Made by a program: the position numbers and the translations under genes
NCBI RefSeq assembly: GCF_014773265.1
Contig: NZ_JACWMY010000016.1
Location: forward strand, 62,001-126,000
DNA length: 64,000 bases
Direction: 5' to 3'
Origin: Mucilaginibacter pankratovii
Lineage (GTDB): Bacteria > Bacteroidota > Bacteroidia > Sphingobacteriales > Sphingobacteriaceae
Shown: in pieces, positions 45,854 through 53,811 of the stretch
Numbering within the stretch: the first letter of the stretch is position 1
Layout of the letters: every line of letters begins with the position of its first letter
Notes under the pieces: generated by a model
The model's input: the letters and a program-made list of their open reading frames with translations, nothing else
Database searches by the model: none
What the model was told of the DNA's origin: nothing

Positions 45854-46630
45854 ATGCCCGAACTACCCGATCTGCAAGCCTTCAGCCGTAATCTCGATAA
45901 AAAATTAGCCGGAAAAACGGTTAAGGAAGTTATCATCCATAATGCCAAAAAACTCAACGTGAGCGAAAAAGAGCTGCAGGCGAAACTGGAAAAGCAAAAG
46001 CTGGAAGAAGTTTACCGAGACGGCAAGGAGCTCTACATCAAATTCAGCGAGGGTGATATTTTAGCACTGCACCTGATGCTGCACGGCAAGCTGTTTTTAT
46101 TTGAGGGCAAAAACGACAATAAATACTCCATTATAGAACTGGTATTTACGGATGACAGTGGCCTGGTGCTTACCGATTTCCAGGGCATAGCCACCCCTAC
46201 CCTCAACCCCGAAGAGAAAGAAGCGCCCGATGCGGTGGATGATAAAGCAGGTTTTAGGTACCTGAAGGAAAGGCTGGGTAAAACCAAAACCAATGTAAAG
46301 ACCGTTCTGCTCGATCAAAAGATCATCCGCGGTATAGGCAATGCTTATGCCGACGAAATTTTGTGGGATGCGGGCATCTCGCCCTTCTCGGTAAGCAATA
46401 AATTACCCGAGGATAAAATAAAAGACCTGGTAAAGTCCATCCATTCGGTTTTAAAAGATGCCGAACAGCAGATCTTAAAATCAAACCCTGATATCATCAA
46501 TGGCGAGGTGCGCGATTTTATGAATATCCACAATTCCAAAAAGAAACACAGCCCCAAAGGCGCTCCCATCCTCATAAAAGAAGGCACCAGGAAGACGTAT
46601 TACACCGAAGAACAAACACTTTATAGCTAA
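45854..46630 (+). CDS. Fpg/Nei-type DNA glycosylase lacking the zinc finger
   Basis: 258 residues. N-terminus MPELPD gives the catalytic Pro2 and Glu3, Lys58 (RDGKELY) matches the Fpg lysine, and the H2TH domain reads LLDQKIIRGIGNAYADEILWDAGISP (about 153-178). The C-terminal hairpin GTRKTYY is kept but the four zinc cysteines are gone; the whole protein has no Cys. Such zincless-finger enzymes (like NEIL1) still cleave oxidised bases. Substrate range unknown. Confidence 0.88.
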   Translation: MPELPDLQAFSRNLDKKLAGKTVKEVIIHNAKKLNVSEKELQAKLEKQKLEEVYRDGKELYIKFSEGDILALHLMLHGKLFLFEGKNDNKYSIIELVFTDDSGLVLTDFQGIATPTLNPEEKEAPDAVDDKAGFRYLKERLGKTKTNVKTVLLDQKIIRGIGNAYADEILWDAGISPFSVSNKLPEDKIKDLVKSIHSVLKDAEQQILKSNPDIINGEVRDFMNIHNSKKKHSPKGAPILIKEGTRKTYYTEEQTLYS

Positions 46631-46719
46631 GGAAAGCACGCTGCGTGTAATTAAAATTGCTAATTAGCAATAAGCGGCACGGCTATTGCACTTGGTGGTT
46701 AACTAATTTAATTAATTTT

Positions 46720-46983
46720 ATGGCACACTACTTAACAATCGCCCTCCACTTGTTTGTTGTTGCTATGATGGCCGCATTTATCATTGGCTGCATAACCGCC
46801 CTTATCGGCACGTACGACCATTGGGGTAACCGCTATGTTTTAAAAGCACGCCGCAGCCGCCTTATTCGCGAACGCGCCCGCAAAACTCAGACAGACGACT
46901 CGAACGTAAGAAATATAACTCCATACCGCGCCCGAAAAGTAAATAAACACGCGGTGATCCATGTGGCCAGGTTCGCAGCCTGA
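46720..46983 (+). CDS. Small membrane protein with basic tail, 87 aa
   Basis: Start at 46720 (MAHYLTIALHLFVVAMMAAFIIGCITALIG), one membrane helix, then an Arg/Lys-rich cytosolic tail (ARRSRLIRERARK, RARKVNKHAVIHVARF). An upstream in-frame TTG would add a polar leader. A terminator follows. Function unknown. Confidence 0.65.
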   Translation: MAHYLTIALHLFVVAMMAAFIIGCITALIGTYDHWGNRYVLKARRSRLIRERARKTQTDDSNVRNITPYRARKVNKHAVIHVARFAA

Positions 46984-47007
46984 TTACCTCTTTCAAATCT
47001 AACATCG

Positions 47008-47034
47008 GGCCTCAATTAACATTGGGGCTTTTTT
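47008..47034 (+). terminator. Terminator of the 87-aa gene
   Basis: Stem gcctcaat / attggggc (one G-T pair, 47009-47028) followed by T6. It lies 25 bases after the stop at 46983. Confidence 0.7.
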
Positions 47035-47104
47035 ATTTATTTTACGGGCATTTGCTTCAAATAGCAATTATCCTACCTCAGACTAAACTGATGGCCGGCA
47101 ACAT

Positions 47105-47219
47105 ATCAGTACGCTTCCGGTATTAAAAACCCAAAAGAGGCTCAGGCAAAAAAGATAGAAAATGCGTTGCACAAACTATCAAAAGAGATTAATAAGGTAT
47201 CTGTTTATGCCGATTGATT
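47105..47219 (+). pseudogene. Start-less coding-like fragment (37 codons)
   Basis: An open frame without a start codon, ending TGA at 47217-47219, reads YQYASGIKNPKEAQ then a helical, charged end (KKIENALHKLSKEINKV). Composition is protein-like. It could be the decayed tail of a lost gene. No family recognised. Confidence 0.25.
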
Positions 47220-47304
47220 TTTGCCGAAGGATTGCGTATTTATAACGTATGACTACAAACAATTAACCAAACCGTTATGTTATTTAACCAAAATAAACAT
47301 AACA

Positions 47305-47787
47305 ATGGGAACATTACAGCATATCCAGCACCAGATATCGGCGCTAAACGATCTGATAAAAATCAACAACGACCGTATTGCCGGCTACCAGAAAGCCATT
47401 GAAGGCATTGAGGACCTCAGCCTTAAAACAGTATTTGAGGGCTATGCCGATCAAAGCAAAGGTTACGTAAACCAACTGAACGATTACATTCACTTGTTAG
47501 GCGGCTCGCCTGCTGATGGCACTACCCTTGCTGGTAAGTTTTATCATACCTGGATGGATGTGAAATCAGCTTTCGTTAAAAAAGATAATCTTTCCGTATT
47601 ATCCGATTGCGAGTATGGGGAGGACGTTGCTAAAGGCTCTTATAGAAAGGCGCTGGATGATAAGGAACTGATATGGGAAGATGAAAAGGTGGTTAGCCTG
47701 CTTACCAACCACTTGAACGGGCTTAAAATGGCGCACGATGCCATTAAGGCACTTCGCGATTCATTAAAAGAAAAACAGGAGGCATAA
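47305..47787 (+). CDS. DUF2383 / PA2169-type four-helix bundle protein
   Basis: 160 residues from the Met at 47305; the upstream extension is non-conserved. The pattern is of ferritin-like helices: SALNDLIKINNDRIAGYQKAIEGIED, FEGYADQSKGYVNQLNDYIHLLGG, FVKKDNLSVLSDCEYGEDVAKGSYRKALDDKEL. PA2169-type proteins are often stress-linked. Followed after 2 bases by a 106-aa gene, probably one operon. Confidence 0.85.
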   Translation: MGTLQHIQHQISALNDLIKINNDRIAGYQKAIEGIEDLSLKTVFEGYADQSKGYVNQLNDYIHLLGGSPADGTTLAGKFYHTWMDVKSAFVKKDNLSVLSDCEYGEDVAKGSYRKALDDKELIWEDEKVVSLLTNHLNGLKMAHDAIKALRDSLKEKQEA

Positions 47788-47789
47788 CA

Positions 47790-48110
47790 ATGGATAGCCC
47801 CGACCAGGATTTTTTAAAAGACTACAAGCCCTTGCACGTACCCCACAAGTACGATGCGGCGGCTTCCGTACAGGATAACGTGGTGTATGCACTTGCCCAA
47901 CTGGAATATGCTACGGCACCCCAGGTTGCGCAAAAGCTTGCCGAATTTGATTCGCAAATACCTTTAGCCACGCACCAGAAGAACGCCGAAGAGATACTTA
48001 CCCACTTATTTAATAAAGGCCTGATAAAAGGAGATGATGAGCCGGATCGGCAGTATAACCTGAGCAAGATACTGGTACAAAACTCCGGCAAGGCAGACCC
48101 GCTGTTTTAA
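47790..48110 (+). CDS. Hypothetical protein with winged-helix-like pattern, 106 aa
   Basis: The middle (VVYALAQLEYATAPQVAQKLAEFDSQIP, then ILTHLFNKGLIKGDDE) looks like a short helix-turn-helix/winged-helix unit. No signal peptide. Two bases behind the DUF2383 gene, so probably co-expressed. Function unknown. Confidence 0.68.
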   Translation: MDSPDQDFLKDYKPLHVPHKYDAAASVQDNVVYALAQLEYATAPQVAQKLAEFDSQIPLATHQKNAEEILTHLFNKGLIKGDDEPDRQYNLSKILVQNSGKADPLF

Positions 48111-48111
48111 G

Positions 48112-48789
48112 TTAAAGCAGCATTATTATCAATATCACCGGCACAAAGTAAAATACCGCGAACTCATATTTGTTAAAAAAGAAACCGCCAACCGCGCCGC
48201 CCAATGCATAAAATGCCAGTACCGTAAGGCGCACAAAGATGCGGTTACGGATGTGCCGGTCTTTTTTTGTGCCGATGTGGTAATATTCGGCAACTTCTGC
48301 ACCGAGGTCGGTAAATAAGCTGGCCAGGCTGGTTGATTTGATGAGCCCGCCGGATACGATGGCCACCAGCCCCGTTTGCAGCCCCATGGCAAACACGGTA
48401 CAGCTGATCACAATTTCCCGCTCCAGCTTGGTTTCTTCGTAAAAGTGGTTACCGTAAACGGCTACAAAAAGCAGGATAAGGATCTCCAGCACTACCGGGA
48501 AGGCGTGTGCCCTGTATTGGTTACGCTGCGCGAAGGATTTAACCGTAAAACTGGACAAAAACGACCCGCAGAAAAAAAGCAGCAACCAGCCCAGGAATAA
48601 AACAATTTCGTACAAATTTTGGGTCACCAGGTTTTTAGCCATATTGGCCATGTGCCCGCTGATGCTTGATGTAAAGGCAAAAAAAGAGACCAGCCCCGCA
48701 ACATTAATAATGCCGGATACAAAAGCACTGGAGGAAGCAAGTGCGAGGTTTTGTTGAAGAGTGCGATGGTGTTTAGCGTGCCGCAGCAT
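48112..48789 (-). CDS. YoaK family membrane protein (DUF1275)
   Basis: 225 residues with about six hydrophobic segments. ASSSAFVSGIINVAGLVSFFAFTSSISGHMANMAKNL and FAMGLQTGLVAIVSGGLIKSTSLASLFTDLGAEVAEYY carry the family signature. Inner-membrane, function unknown. The gene converges with the 106-aa gene, 1 base apart. Confidence 0.88.
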   Translation of the reverse strand: MLRHAKHHRTLQQNLALASSSAFVSGIINVAGLVSFFAFTSSISGHMANMAKNLVTQNLYEIVLFLGWLLLFFCGSFLSSFTVKSFAQRNQYRAHAFPVVLEILILLFVAVYGNHFYEETKLEREIVISCTVFAMGLQTGLVAIVSGGLIKSTSLASLFTDLGAEVAEYYHIGTKKDRHIRNRIFVRLTVLAFYALGGAVGGFFFNKYEFAVFYFVPVILIIMLL

Positions 48790-48899
48790 AAAGTAATAAG
48801 GCTTTAACCGCTAAATATGTACAAAAAATGCTGATGCACAGGCACTCCATATTAAATTTAACATAAACTTAATATTGGCAATCTCTTGAATAACAGAAT

Positions 48900-49289
48900 T
48901 TAAGGTGCCGTTGGTGCTACCGGCGTAACCGACATTATGCTATCAACCACAAATACACTTACACCGCGCCATGGCAGGGTGTGCAGGTATTCTTTATAAT
49001 GCAAATCCATCATGGAACCGGCGCTATGGTTAAGCTTATCGGCAACTTTTTCATCCGTTACCGAAAACATAAATTCGTTGGAAGCAATGCCGCCCTGCGT
49101 TTGGGTACGGATGCCGTTTTGAATGAGCCTCCCTTCGAAGGTTTTAAATACATAACCCTTCTTCACAAAATAGTTCAGCGTGCCGGCCTTGGTGCCTTCG
49201 CCAAAAACAAAATAATAGCGGTAGTAGCCTACGCCTACCAAAACCAATACGAGCACCAAACCAATTATTGTAAATATGCGGCCTTTCAT
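48900..49289 (-). CDS. Membrane-anchored hypothetical protein, 129 aa
   Basis: An N-terminal helix (MKGRIFTIIGLVLVLVLVGVGYYRYYFVFG) anchors a soluble domain containing GTLNYFVKKGYVFKTFEGRLIQNG and EFMFSVTDEKVADKL. Conserved-looking in Bacteroidota, but no function known. Confidence 0.7.
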   Translation of the reverse strand: MKGRIFTIIGLVLVLVLVGVGYYRYYFVFGEGTKAGTLNYFVKKGYVFKTFEGRLIQNGIRTQTQGGIASNEFMFSVTDEKVADKLNHSAGSMMDLHYKEYLHTLPWRGVSVFVVDSIMSVTPVAPTAP

Positions 49290-49331
49290 AGCAATGTATT
49301 TTTGTGTGCGTAAAGCTAACGCATCTGCTGC

Positions 49332-49967
49332 TTATAAGTTTAAAAAATGTGTGGTAAGCGCGTTAAAATCGTCAAACTTCAGGTCGTAATCATCCGTTTG
49401 CCCAAAGCCGTAGCTTACAAACACAAACGGTATGCCCGCCAGGCGGCTTTGATGGCCGTCGCCTTCGGTATCGCCAATGTAAACGGGGTTCTTCAGGTCG
49501 TATTTGTCGGCCAGTAATTTGATGTTATACTGCTTGGGCATAAAATTGATGCCGTAGGCAATTTCGTCTTTAATATGCTCATCTATCCCCGCCCAATCAA
49601 TAAACTGGCGGATGACGCCCGCCGCGCAGTTACTCAGGATGAACAACTGGTACTTTTGGGCAAGCTGTTTTAGCCCTTCGAGCACGCCGGGGTACAAAAT
49701 GCCACCCATCTCGGGGATCAGTACTTTGCGTTTTTCGTTTACCTGGGCGTAGATCTCCCAGCGTTTATCAGGCTCAAATTCGGGTAAAATTACTTCTATC
49801 ACCTTTTTGCCTTCCCAACCAACCATACCGGCCAATTGGGCGCGGTTGATGTTTTTATCGAGGCCCAGTTCTTTAAACATTACGTTCCAGGAGTGCGCGT
49901 AGGTGTCAACGGCATCCCAAAGGGTGCCGTCCATATCAAAAATAAGGCTGTCGGGTTTTGTAAGCAT
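49332..49967 (-). CDS. HAD-superfamily phosphatase (Gph-like)
   Basis: 211 residues. Motif I LIFDMDGTLWD (nucleophile Asp10 region), motif II LFILSNCA, motif III Lys near MPKQYN, motif IV VYIGDTEGDGHQS. An alpha-helical cap lies between I and II, as in phosphoglycolate phosphatases and beta-phosphoglucomutase relatives. Substrate not determined. Confidence 0.88.
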   Translation of the reverse strand: MLTKPDSLIFDMDGTLWDAVDTYAHSWNVMFKELGLDKNINRAQLAGMVGWEGKKVIEVILPEFEPDKRWEIYAQVNEKRKVLIPEMGGILYPGVLEGLKQLAQKYQLFILSNCAAGVIRQFIDWAGIDEHIKDEIAYGINFMPKQYNIKLLADKYDLKNPVYIGDTEGDGHQSRLAGIPFVFVSYGFGQTDDYDLKFDDFNALTTHFLNL

Positions 49968-50074
49968 GGCCGTGAAATTAAAAAATAAGCAGGACTTTTC
50001 AGGGGAGTGGAATTATTTTAACTACAAAGCCAGTTTGATTAAGATGGATGTCTATAAAAATGAATGGTAAAAAA

Positions 50075-50632
50075 TCAGCGGCTTATCAAATTGTGTTGAT
50101 TCATTTTCCTTTTATAAATTCCCTGGTCGAGTTTGTAGAAGTAGAAAGCACTATGAAACACTTTGTTGTATAATACTTTGTTTAAAATGTCAAAGCTGAA
50201 GGCAGATGTCGTTCGCAGTTTTTTATAGATCTTCAATAACATTTCATGGACAATTGGTTCCTGTATCGAAGTACAACTAATCCCAAGAAAAAACATATCA
50301 TTTTGGTCAGTGGGTTCCTTTAACAAATCCAAGTATGCAAACACCTGATCATCGGATTTACTATGAAAAACTTCTACAGAGTGGTCTAATTGATTATTAT
50401 AAACTTTAACAACATGTTCTCTATCGAAGTCGATCCCCAGGAAATTAAAAATATCTGATATTTCATTCCCGGATAATTCACTCTCCCAATCGCAGCTATC
50501 CCTAAACAATTCGTCAAAGCAGCAACGGAAATAAAACTCAACGTAGTTCTTACGTACCGAGCCATTTAGATTGCCATGATGAAGATCGGTGTTTACCATT
50601 TGATAGAGGGAGTTTGGTTGCAAACTTACCAT
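50075..50632 (-). CDS. Hypothetical protein, ~185 aa, AT-rich
   Basis: Start at 50632 (MVSLQPNSLYQMVN) or 50644. Acidic to neutral, no signal peptide or obvious motif; CCFDELFRDSCDWESELSG and HEMLLKIYKKLRTTSAFSFDILNKV lie in the middle. The AT content is above that of neighbours, a hint of horizontal origin. It diverges from the AraC gene and shares the region containing the GTGA-N6-TCAC palindrome. Confidence 0.55.
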   Translation of the reverse strand: MVSLQPNSLYQMVNTDLHHGNLNGSVRKNYVEFYFRCCFDELFRDSCDWESELSGNEISDIFNFLGIDFDREHVVKVYNNQLDHSVEVFHSKSDDQVFAYLDLLKEPTDQNDMFFLGISCTSIQEPIVHEMLLKIYKKLRTTSAFSFDILNKVLYNKVFHSAFYFYKLDQGIYKRKMNQHNLISR

Positions 50633-50721
50633 AAAGTTAGGCAATTAAACTTTCTATCTCCAAAATCAAACTTTTATGCCGGAGCCACACAATTTACTTA
50701 TCAGTAAAAAATACCACAAAA

Positions 50722-50735
50722 GTGATATATATCAC
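50722..50735. promoter_or_regulatory. Perfect 14-bp palindrome GTGA-N6-TCAC
   Basis: GTGATATATATCAC lies between the divergent 50075 gene and the AraC gene. The half-sites and 6-base spacer match the CRP/FNR-type core (TGTGA-N6-TCACA) without the outer bases. A CRP-family regulator could act on either gene; inference only. Confidence 0.5.
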
Positions 50736-50758
50736 CATAAGGCCTTGTGTTTGTTAAG

Positions 50759-50766
50759 TATCTTTG
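50759..50766 (+). promoter_or_regulatory. -7 promoter box TATCTTTG before the AraC gene
   Basis: Perfect TAnnTTTG match only 4 bases before the ATG at 50771. If used, the message would be nearly leaderless. Confidence 0.4.
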
Positions 50767-50770
50767 TTTA

Positions 50771-51655
50771 ATGAAAAAGGCATTCCCGGTTTATGATATT
50801 TGCGCCCTGAGCGATCATCAGCATGATGACCTGCTCATCAGCCGGTTTGCGCCTTATTTGCAAAAGCACCAAAACCTTAGTATGGCGCATAAGCACAGTT
50901 TTTACCATGTGGTATTTTTTACCGAAGGCGGCGGTACACACGCCATCGATTTTAAAAGCTTCGCGGTAAAGCCCTACCAAATTTATTTTATGGTGCCGGG
51001 GCAGGTGCATAGCTGGAGCTTTGAAGGCCCGGTAAACGGTTACATCATTAATTTTTCGGCTTCGTTCTTCCAGTCGTTTTTTCTGCGGCCCGATTACCTG
51101 GACAACCTGCCCTTTTTTAGCGGAAATATCGACGACGAGGTAATTAACCTGCCAGTCAATATTCATCTACCGGTAGTGAGCCTGTTTGAGCACCTGGTAC
51201 AGGAGAGCAGCGATATCCATCGCCTGGGTATGGATATGATAAAGGCACTAATGCTGCAGTTATTTATTTTGATAGCCCGGCAAAGCGAGCACAGCAACCC
51301 GGCCATTGCCCCCAACTACAACTACACCCTGCTGCAAAGCTTCCGCAAGCTAACCGATAAGAATTTTGCTACGCTGAGGCTGCCGAAGGATTATGCCGCG
51401 CTGCTGTATATTACCCCTAATCATTTAAATGCGCTTTGTAATGATATGCTGGGCATCCCGGCAGGCGAAGTGATCCGCAACCGGGTGATACTGGAGGCCA
51501 AACGCCTGCTGGTAAATCTCGACCTGAATATTACCGCCATAGCCGCCCAGCTAAACTTTGCAGACAACTCGTACTTTACCAAATTTTTTAAAAAATATAC
51601 CGGGCAAACACCCGAAGAATTTCGCAAACAAACATTGAATTATGGACACCAGTAA
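50771..51655 (+). CDS. AraC family transcriptional regulator with cupin sensor
   Basis: 294 residues from Met 50771 (MKKAFPVYDIC). The N-terminal AraC-binding cupin (about 40-140, SMAHKHSFYHVVFFTEGGGTHAIDF, PYQIYFMVPGQVHSW) binds a small ligand. The C-terminal double helix-turn-helix (about 195-290, ITAIAAQLNFADNSYFTKFFKKYTGQTPEEFRKQ) binds DNA. The stop overlaps the start of the DUF983 gene by 14 bases, so DUF983 may be its co-transcribed partner. Confidence 0.92.
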   Translation: MKKAFPVYDICALSDHQHDDLLISRFAPYLQKHQNLSMAHKHSFYHVVFFTEGGGTHAIDFKSFAVKPYQIYFMVPGQVHSWSFEGPVNGYIINFSASFFQSFFLRPDYLDNLPFFSGNIDDEVINLPVNIHLPVVSLFEHLVQESSDIHRLGMDMIKALMLQLFILIARQSEHSNPAIAPNYNYTLLQSFRKLTDKNFATLRLPKDYAALLYITPNHLNALCNDMLGIPAGEVIRNRVILEAKRLLVNLDLNITAIAAQLNFADNSYFTKFFKKYTGQTPEEFRKQTLNYGHQ

Positions 51656-52079
51656 CTTAACACCCGCCAAACCCATATCCGCCCTCGAAGGCTGTTTAAA
51701 AGCCAAATGCCCGAGGTGCCGCCGCGGCGATATTTTCTCTACCGGCACTTACGAACTCTTCGGGCAAAAGATGCATGACAATTGCTCGCACTGCGGCCTG
51801 CATTACGAGCGCGAACCGGGATACTGGTACGTGGCTATGTTTGTAAGCTATGCCTTTAACGTGGCCCAAATGGTAACCTTCGCGGTAGCTACTTATGTAC
51901 TCACGGGCTCCCATTCGCCATGGCTGTACGTTGGCATTTTAATGGGGGTGATATTTGTGTTATCGCCGTTCAATTACCGCTACTCGCGCGTGGTGCTGCT
52001 GTACTGGCTTACCCCCGGCCTTAATTATGAAGCATGGAGAAGTGAGGATAAAAATAAAGGGTTGACGAGGGAACCGTAG
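51642..52079 (+). CDS. DUF983 family membrane protein
   Basis: 145 residues. It opens with a zinc-ribbon-like pair of cysteines (CLKAKCPRCRRGDIFSTGTYELFGQKMHDNCSHCGLHYEREPGYWY), then two membrane helices and the terminal VLLYWLTPGLNYEAW. Function unknown. Starts inside the AraC gene's end. Confidence 0.85.
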   Translation: MDTSNLTPAKPISALEGCLKAKCPRCRRGDIFSTGTYELFGQKMHDNCSHCGLHYEREPGYWYVAMFVSYAFNVAQMVTFAVATYVLTGSHSPWLYVGILMGVIFVLSPFNYRYSRVVLLYWLTPGLNYEAWRSEDKNKGLTREP

Positions 52080-52141
52080 CCCCCCAGCCCCCCGAAGGGG
52101 GAGCTTTTGAATGCCACAAATAATGTCGAACACCGAATGCT

Positions 52142-52186
52142 GAACGCCGAATAATGAAGTATACGTTACTTCATTATTCGGCGTTC
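52142..52186. repeat. 20-bp perfect hairpin
   Basis: The arms at 52142-52161 and 52167-52186 are exactly complementary, loop tacgt. It lies between DUF983 and the receiver-domain remnant; could terminate DUF983 transcription or be a decayed repeat. Confidence 0.65.
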
Positions 52187-52211
52187 GAAGTTCATTATTC
52201 GATATTTAAAA

Positions 52212-52376
52212 TCAATTCGTCAGCTCTTCTATCGTCCGCAGCAGTTCATCCATCTCAAATGGCTTGGCTAAAAAATTATCATCGCGCACCCAACACGCGA
52301 AAAGGATTCCTCTATCAGCACTTTTAATTAAAATAGTATTATTGCGGAGGTAATATGGATGGCTATGACTATCCAT
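52212..52376 (-). pseudogene. Truncated response-regulator tail
   Basis: The end of this minus-strand frame, up to the TGA at 52212-52214, reads DDNFLAKPFEMDELLRTIEEL, the classic beta5-alpha5 part of a receiver domain (Lys-Pro at the switch). Upstream the frame is open to 52376 (ATG) but the sequence is not receiver-like, and the phospho-acceptor Asp and first half are missing. It is the remnant of a lost response regulator, next to a GAF histidine kinase (52594 on). The remaining gap to 52593 is AT-rich with no gene. Confidence 0.6.
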
Positions 52377-52593
52377 TCCGGGCAGAAAATATTTTTTTTG
52401 ATTTTTAAGGTATCAGCAATGGAGGTAAAGGGTAGAGTTCGTGCGACAGTAACGTAAAACACCATTATGCTCTTATAAACCATATAATAATTATTATTTA
52501 TTTAAGGTAAATTAACTACAACAATATCCACTTTATTAACAGTACATTTATCTACCTTTTTTATACTACTTAGTTACTTTTTGATTATAACAT

Positions 52594-53790
52594 ATGGATC
52601 CGTTTTTTAAACAGGTATCCCTTATCCCGCTAAATGACGAAGAGCGATTAAGGAAACTGTACAAGTATGAGATACTTGATACACCAGCCGACAAAACCTT
52701 CGACAAGATAGCTATACTTGCCGCCCAAATTTTTGATACCCCAAGTGCTTTTGTAAGCTTTGTAGACCACGACCGCGTATTTTTTAAAGCCAAAATTGTT
52801 ACGATAGATGGCATTGAAGTACCCGAGGACGCCATTGCTACACTGGCCGTGCTAAGCGCCGATACAACAGTTTTTGCTGATATACATTTAGAACCCCTGC
52901 TACAAAGCACCCCCCTGGTTGCTGATAAATCTGTGCGATTTTACGCCGGCACGCCTATAAAGACACTGGATGGGCACCTGCTGGGCACCGTAAGCGTGGT
53001 TGATGCCGTGCCCCGCGTGGCAACCGAAAAACAGCTGGAGATGCTGAAGAACCTATCGGAAATTATTATTGACGAGCTGGAACTGCGCCAAACTACCCGC
53101 AACATTGTACGCGTACAAACCGATCTGATGAACATTGCGGTGCACGATATTAAAAACCCGCTTACCGCTATATCGCTGTACGCCAAGCTGATAGAGCAGC
53201 GCTGCACCGAGGAACCCATAAAAGTAATGGCAGATAAAATCTCCCTGGCATCTAAACGCATACTGGAAGACCTGAACGAACTGCTTAACCTCGCCAGGAT
53301 AGATAATGGCGCTATGATGCTGCACTTTGAAGAAGTAAGCCCAACCAGCCTGATAGAAAAAGTGGTTAACAACCTGCAGGTAATGGCCGAACAGAAACAT
53401 CAAAAGATATTACTGCAACTTAATTGCGCAAGTACCGCCAGGGTAGATAAGGGCCGCATACTGGAAGTTTTTGAGAACTTGCTAAGTAACGCTATCAAAT
53501 ATTCGCGCATAGATACCTGGATAACCATTTGTTCGGAAGAAGTGAATGGCAACCTTGTTGTAGAATTTCGCGACCAGGGACAAGGGTTAAATGATGAGGA
53601 TATGCAAAAGCTGTTTACCAAGTTTGCCCGTTTAAGTGCTGTGCCTACCAATAAGGAGATCAGTAACGGCCTTGGCCTTTCTATAGCCAAAATTTTGGTA
53701 GAACTGCATAATGGGAAGATCTGGGCCGAAAGCAAGGGAAAAGACCAGGGCGCATCGTTTTTTGTATCGCTGCCGCTGCTGCAGAAGTAG
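52594..53790 (+). CDS. GAF-domain sensor histidine kinase
   Basis: 398 residues. GAF domain about 25-165 (FDKIAILAAQIFDTPSAFVSFVDHDRVFFKA), then HisKA with the phospho-His in MNIAVHDIKNPLTAIS (His184), and HATPase: ENLLSNAIKYS (N box), DQGQGL and NGLGLSIAK. No membrane segment, so it is a cytosolic sensor of a small molecule or redox signal. A truncated receiver remnant lies behind it on the other strand; no intact partner is adjacent. Confidence 0.93.
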   Translation: MDPFFKQVSLIPLNDEERLRKLYKYEILDTPADKTFDKIAILAAQIFDTPSAFVSFVDHDRVFFKAKIVTIDGIEVPEDAIATLAVLSADTTVFADIHLEPLLQSTPLVADKSVRFYAGTPIKTLDGHLLGTVSVVDAVPRVATEKQLEMLKNLSEIIIDELELRQTTRNIVRVQTDLMNIAVHDIKNPLTAISLYAKLIEQRCTEEPIKVMADKISLASKRILEDLNELLNLARIDNGAMMLHFEEVSPTSLIEKVVNNLQVMAEQKHQKILLQLNCASTARVDKGRILEVFENLLSNAIKYSRIDTWITICSEEVNGNLVVEFRDQGQGLNDEDMQKLFTKFARLSAVPTNKEISNGLGLSIAKILVELHNGKIWAESKGKDQGASFFVSLPLLQK

Positions 53791-53811
53791 CCGGGCAGGC
53801 GTTACCTCTTG

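Noticed and set aside
46657..46719. Upstream TTG start for the 87-aa protein
   Set aside because: Adds a polar leader that disrupts the clear N-terminal hydrophobic helix beginning at 46720.
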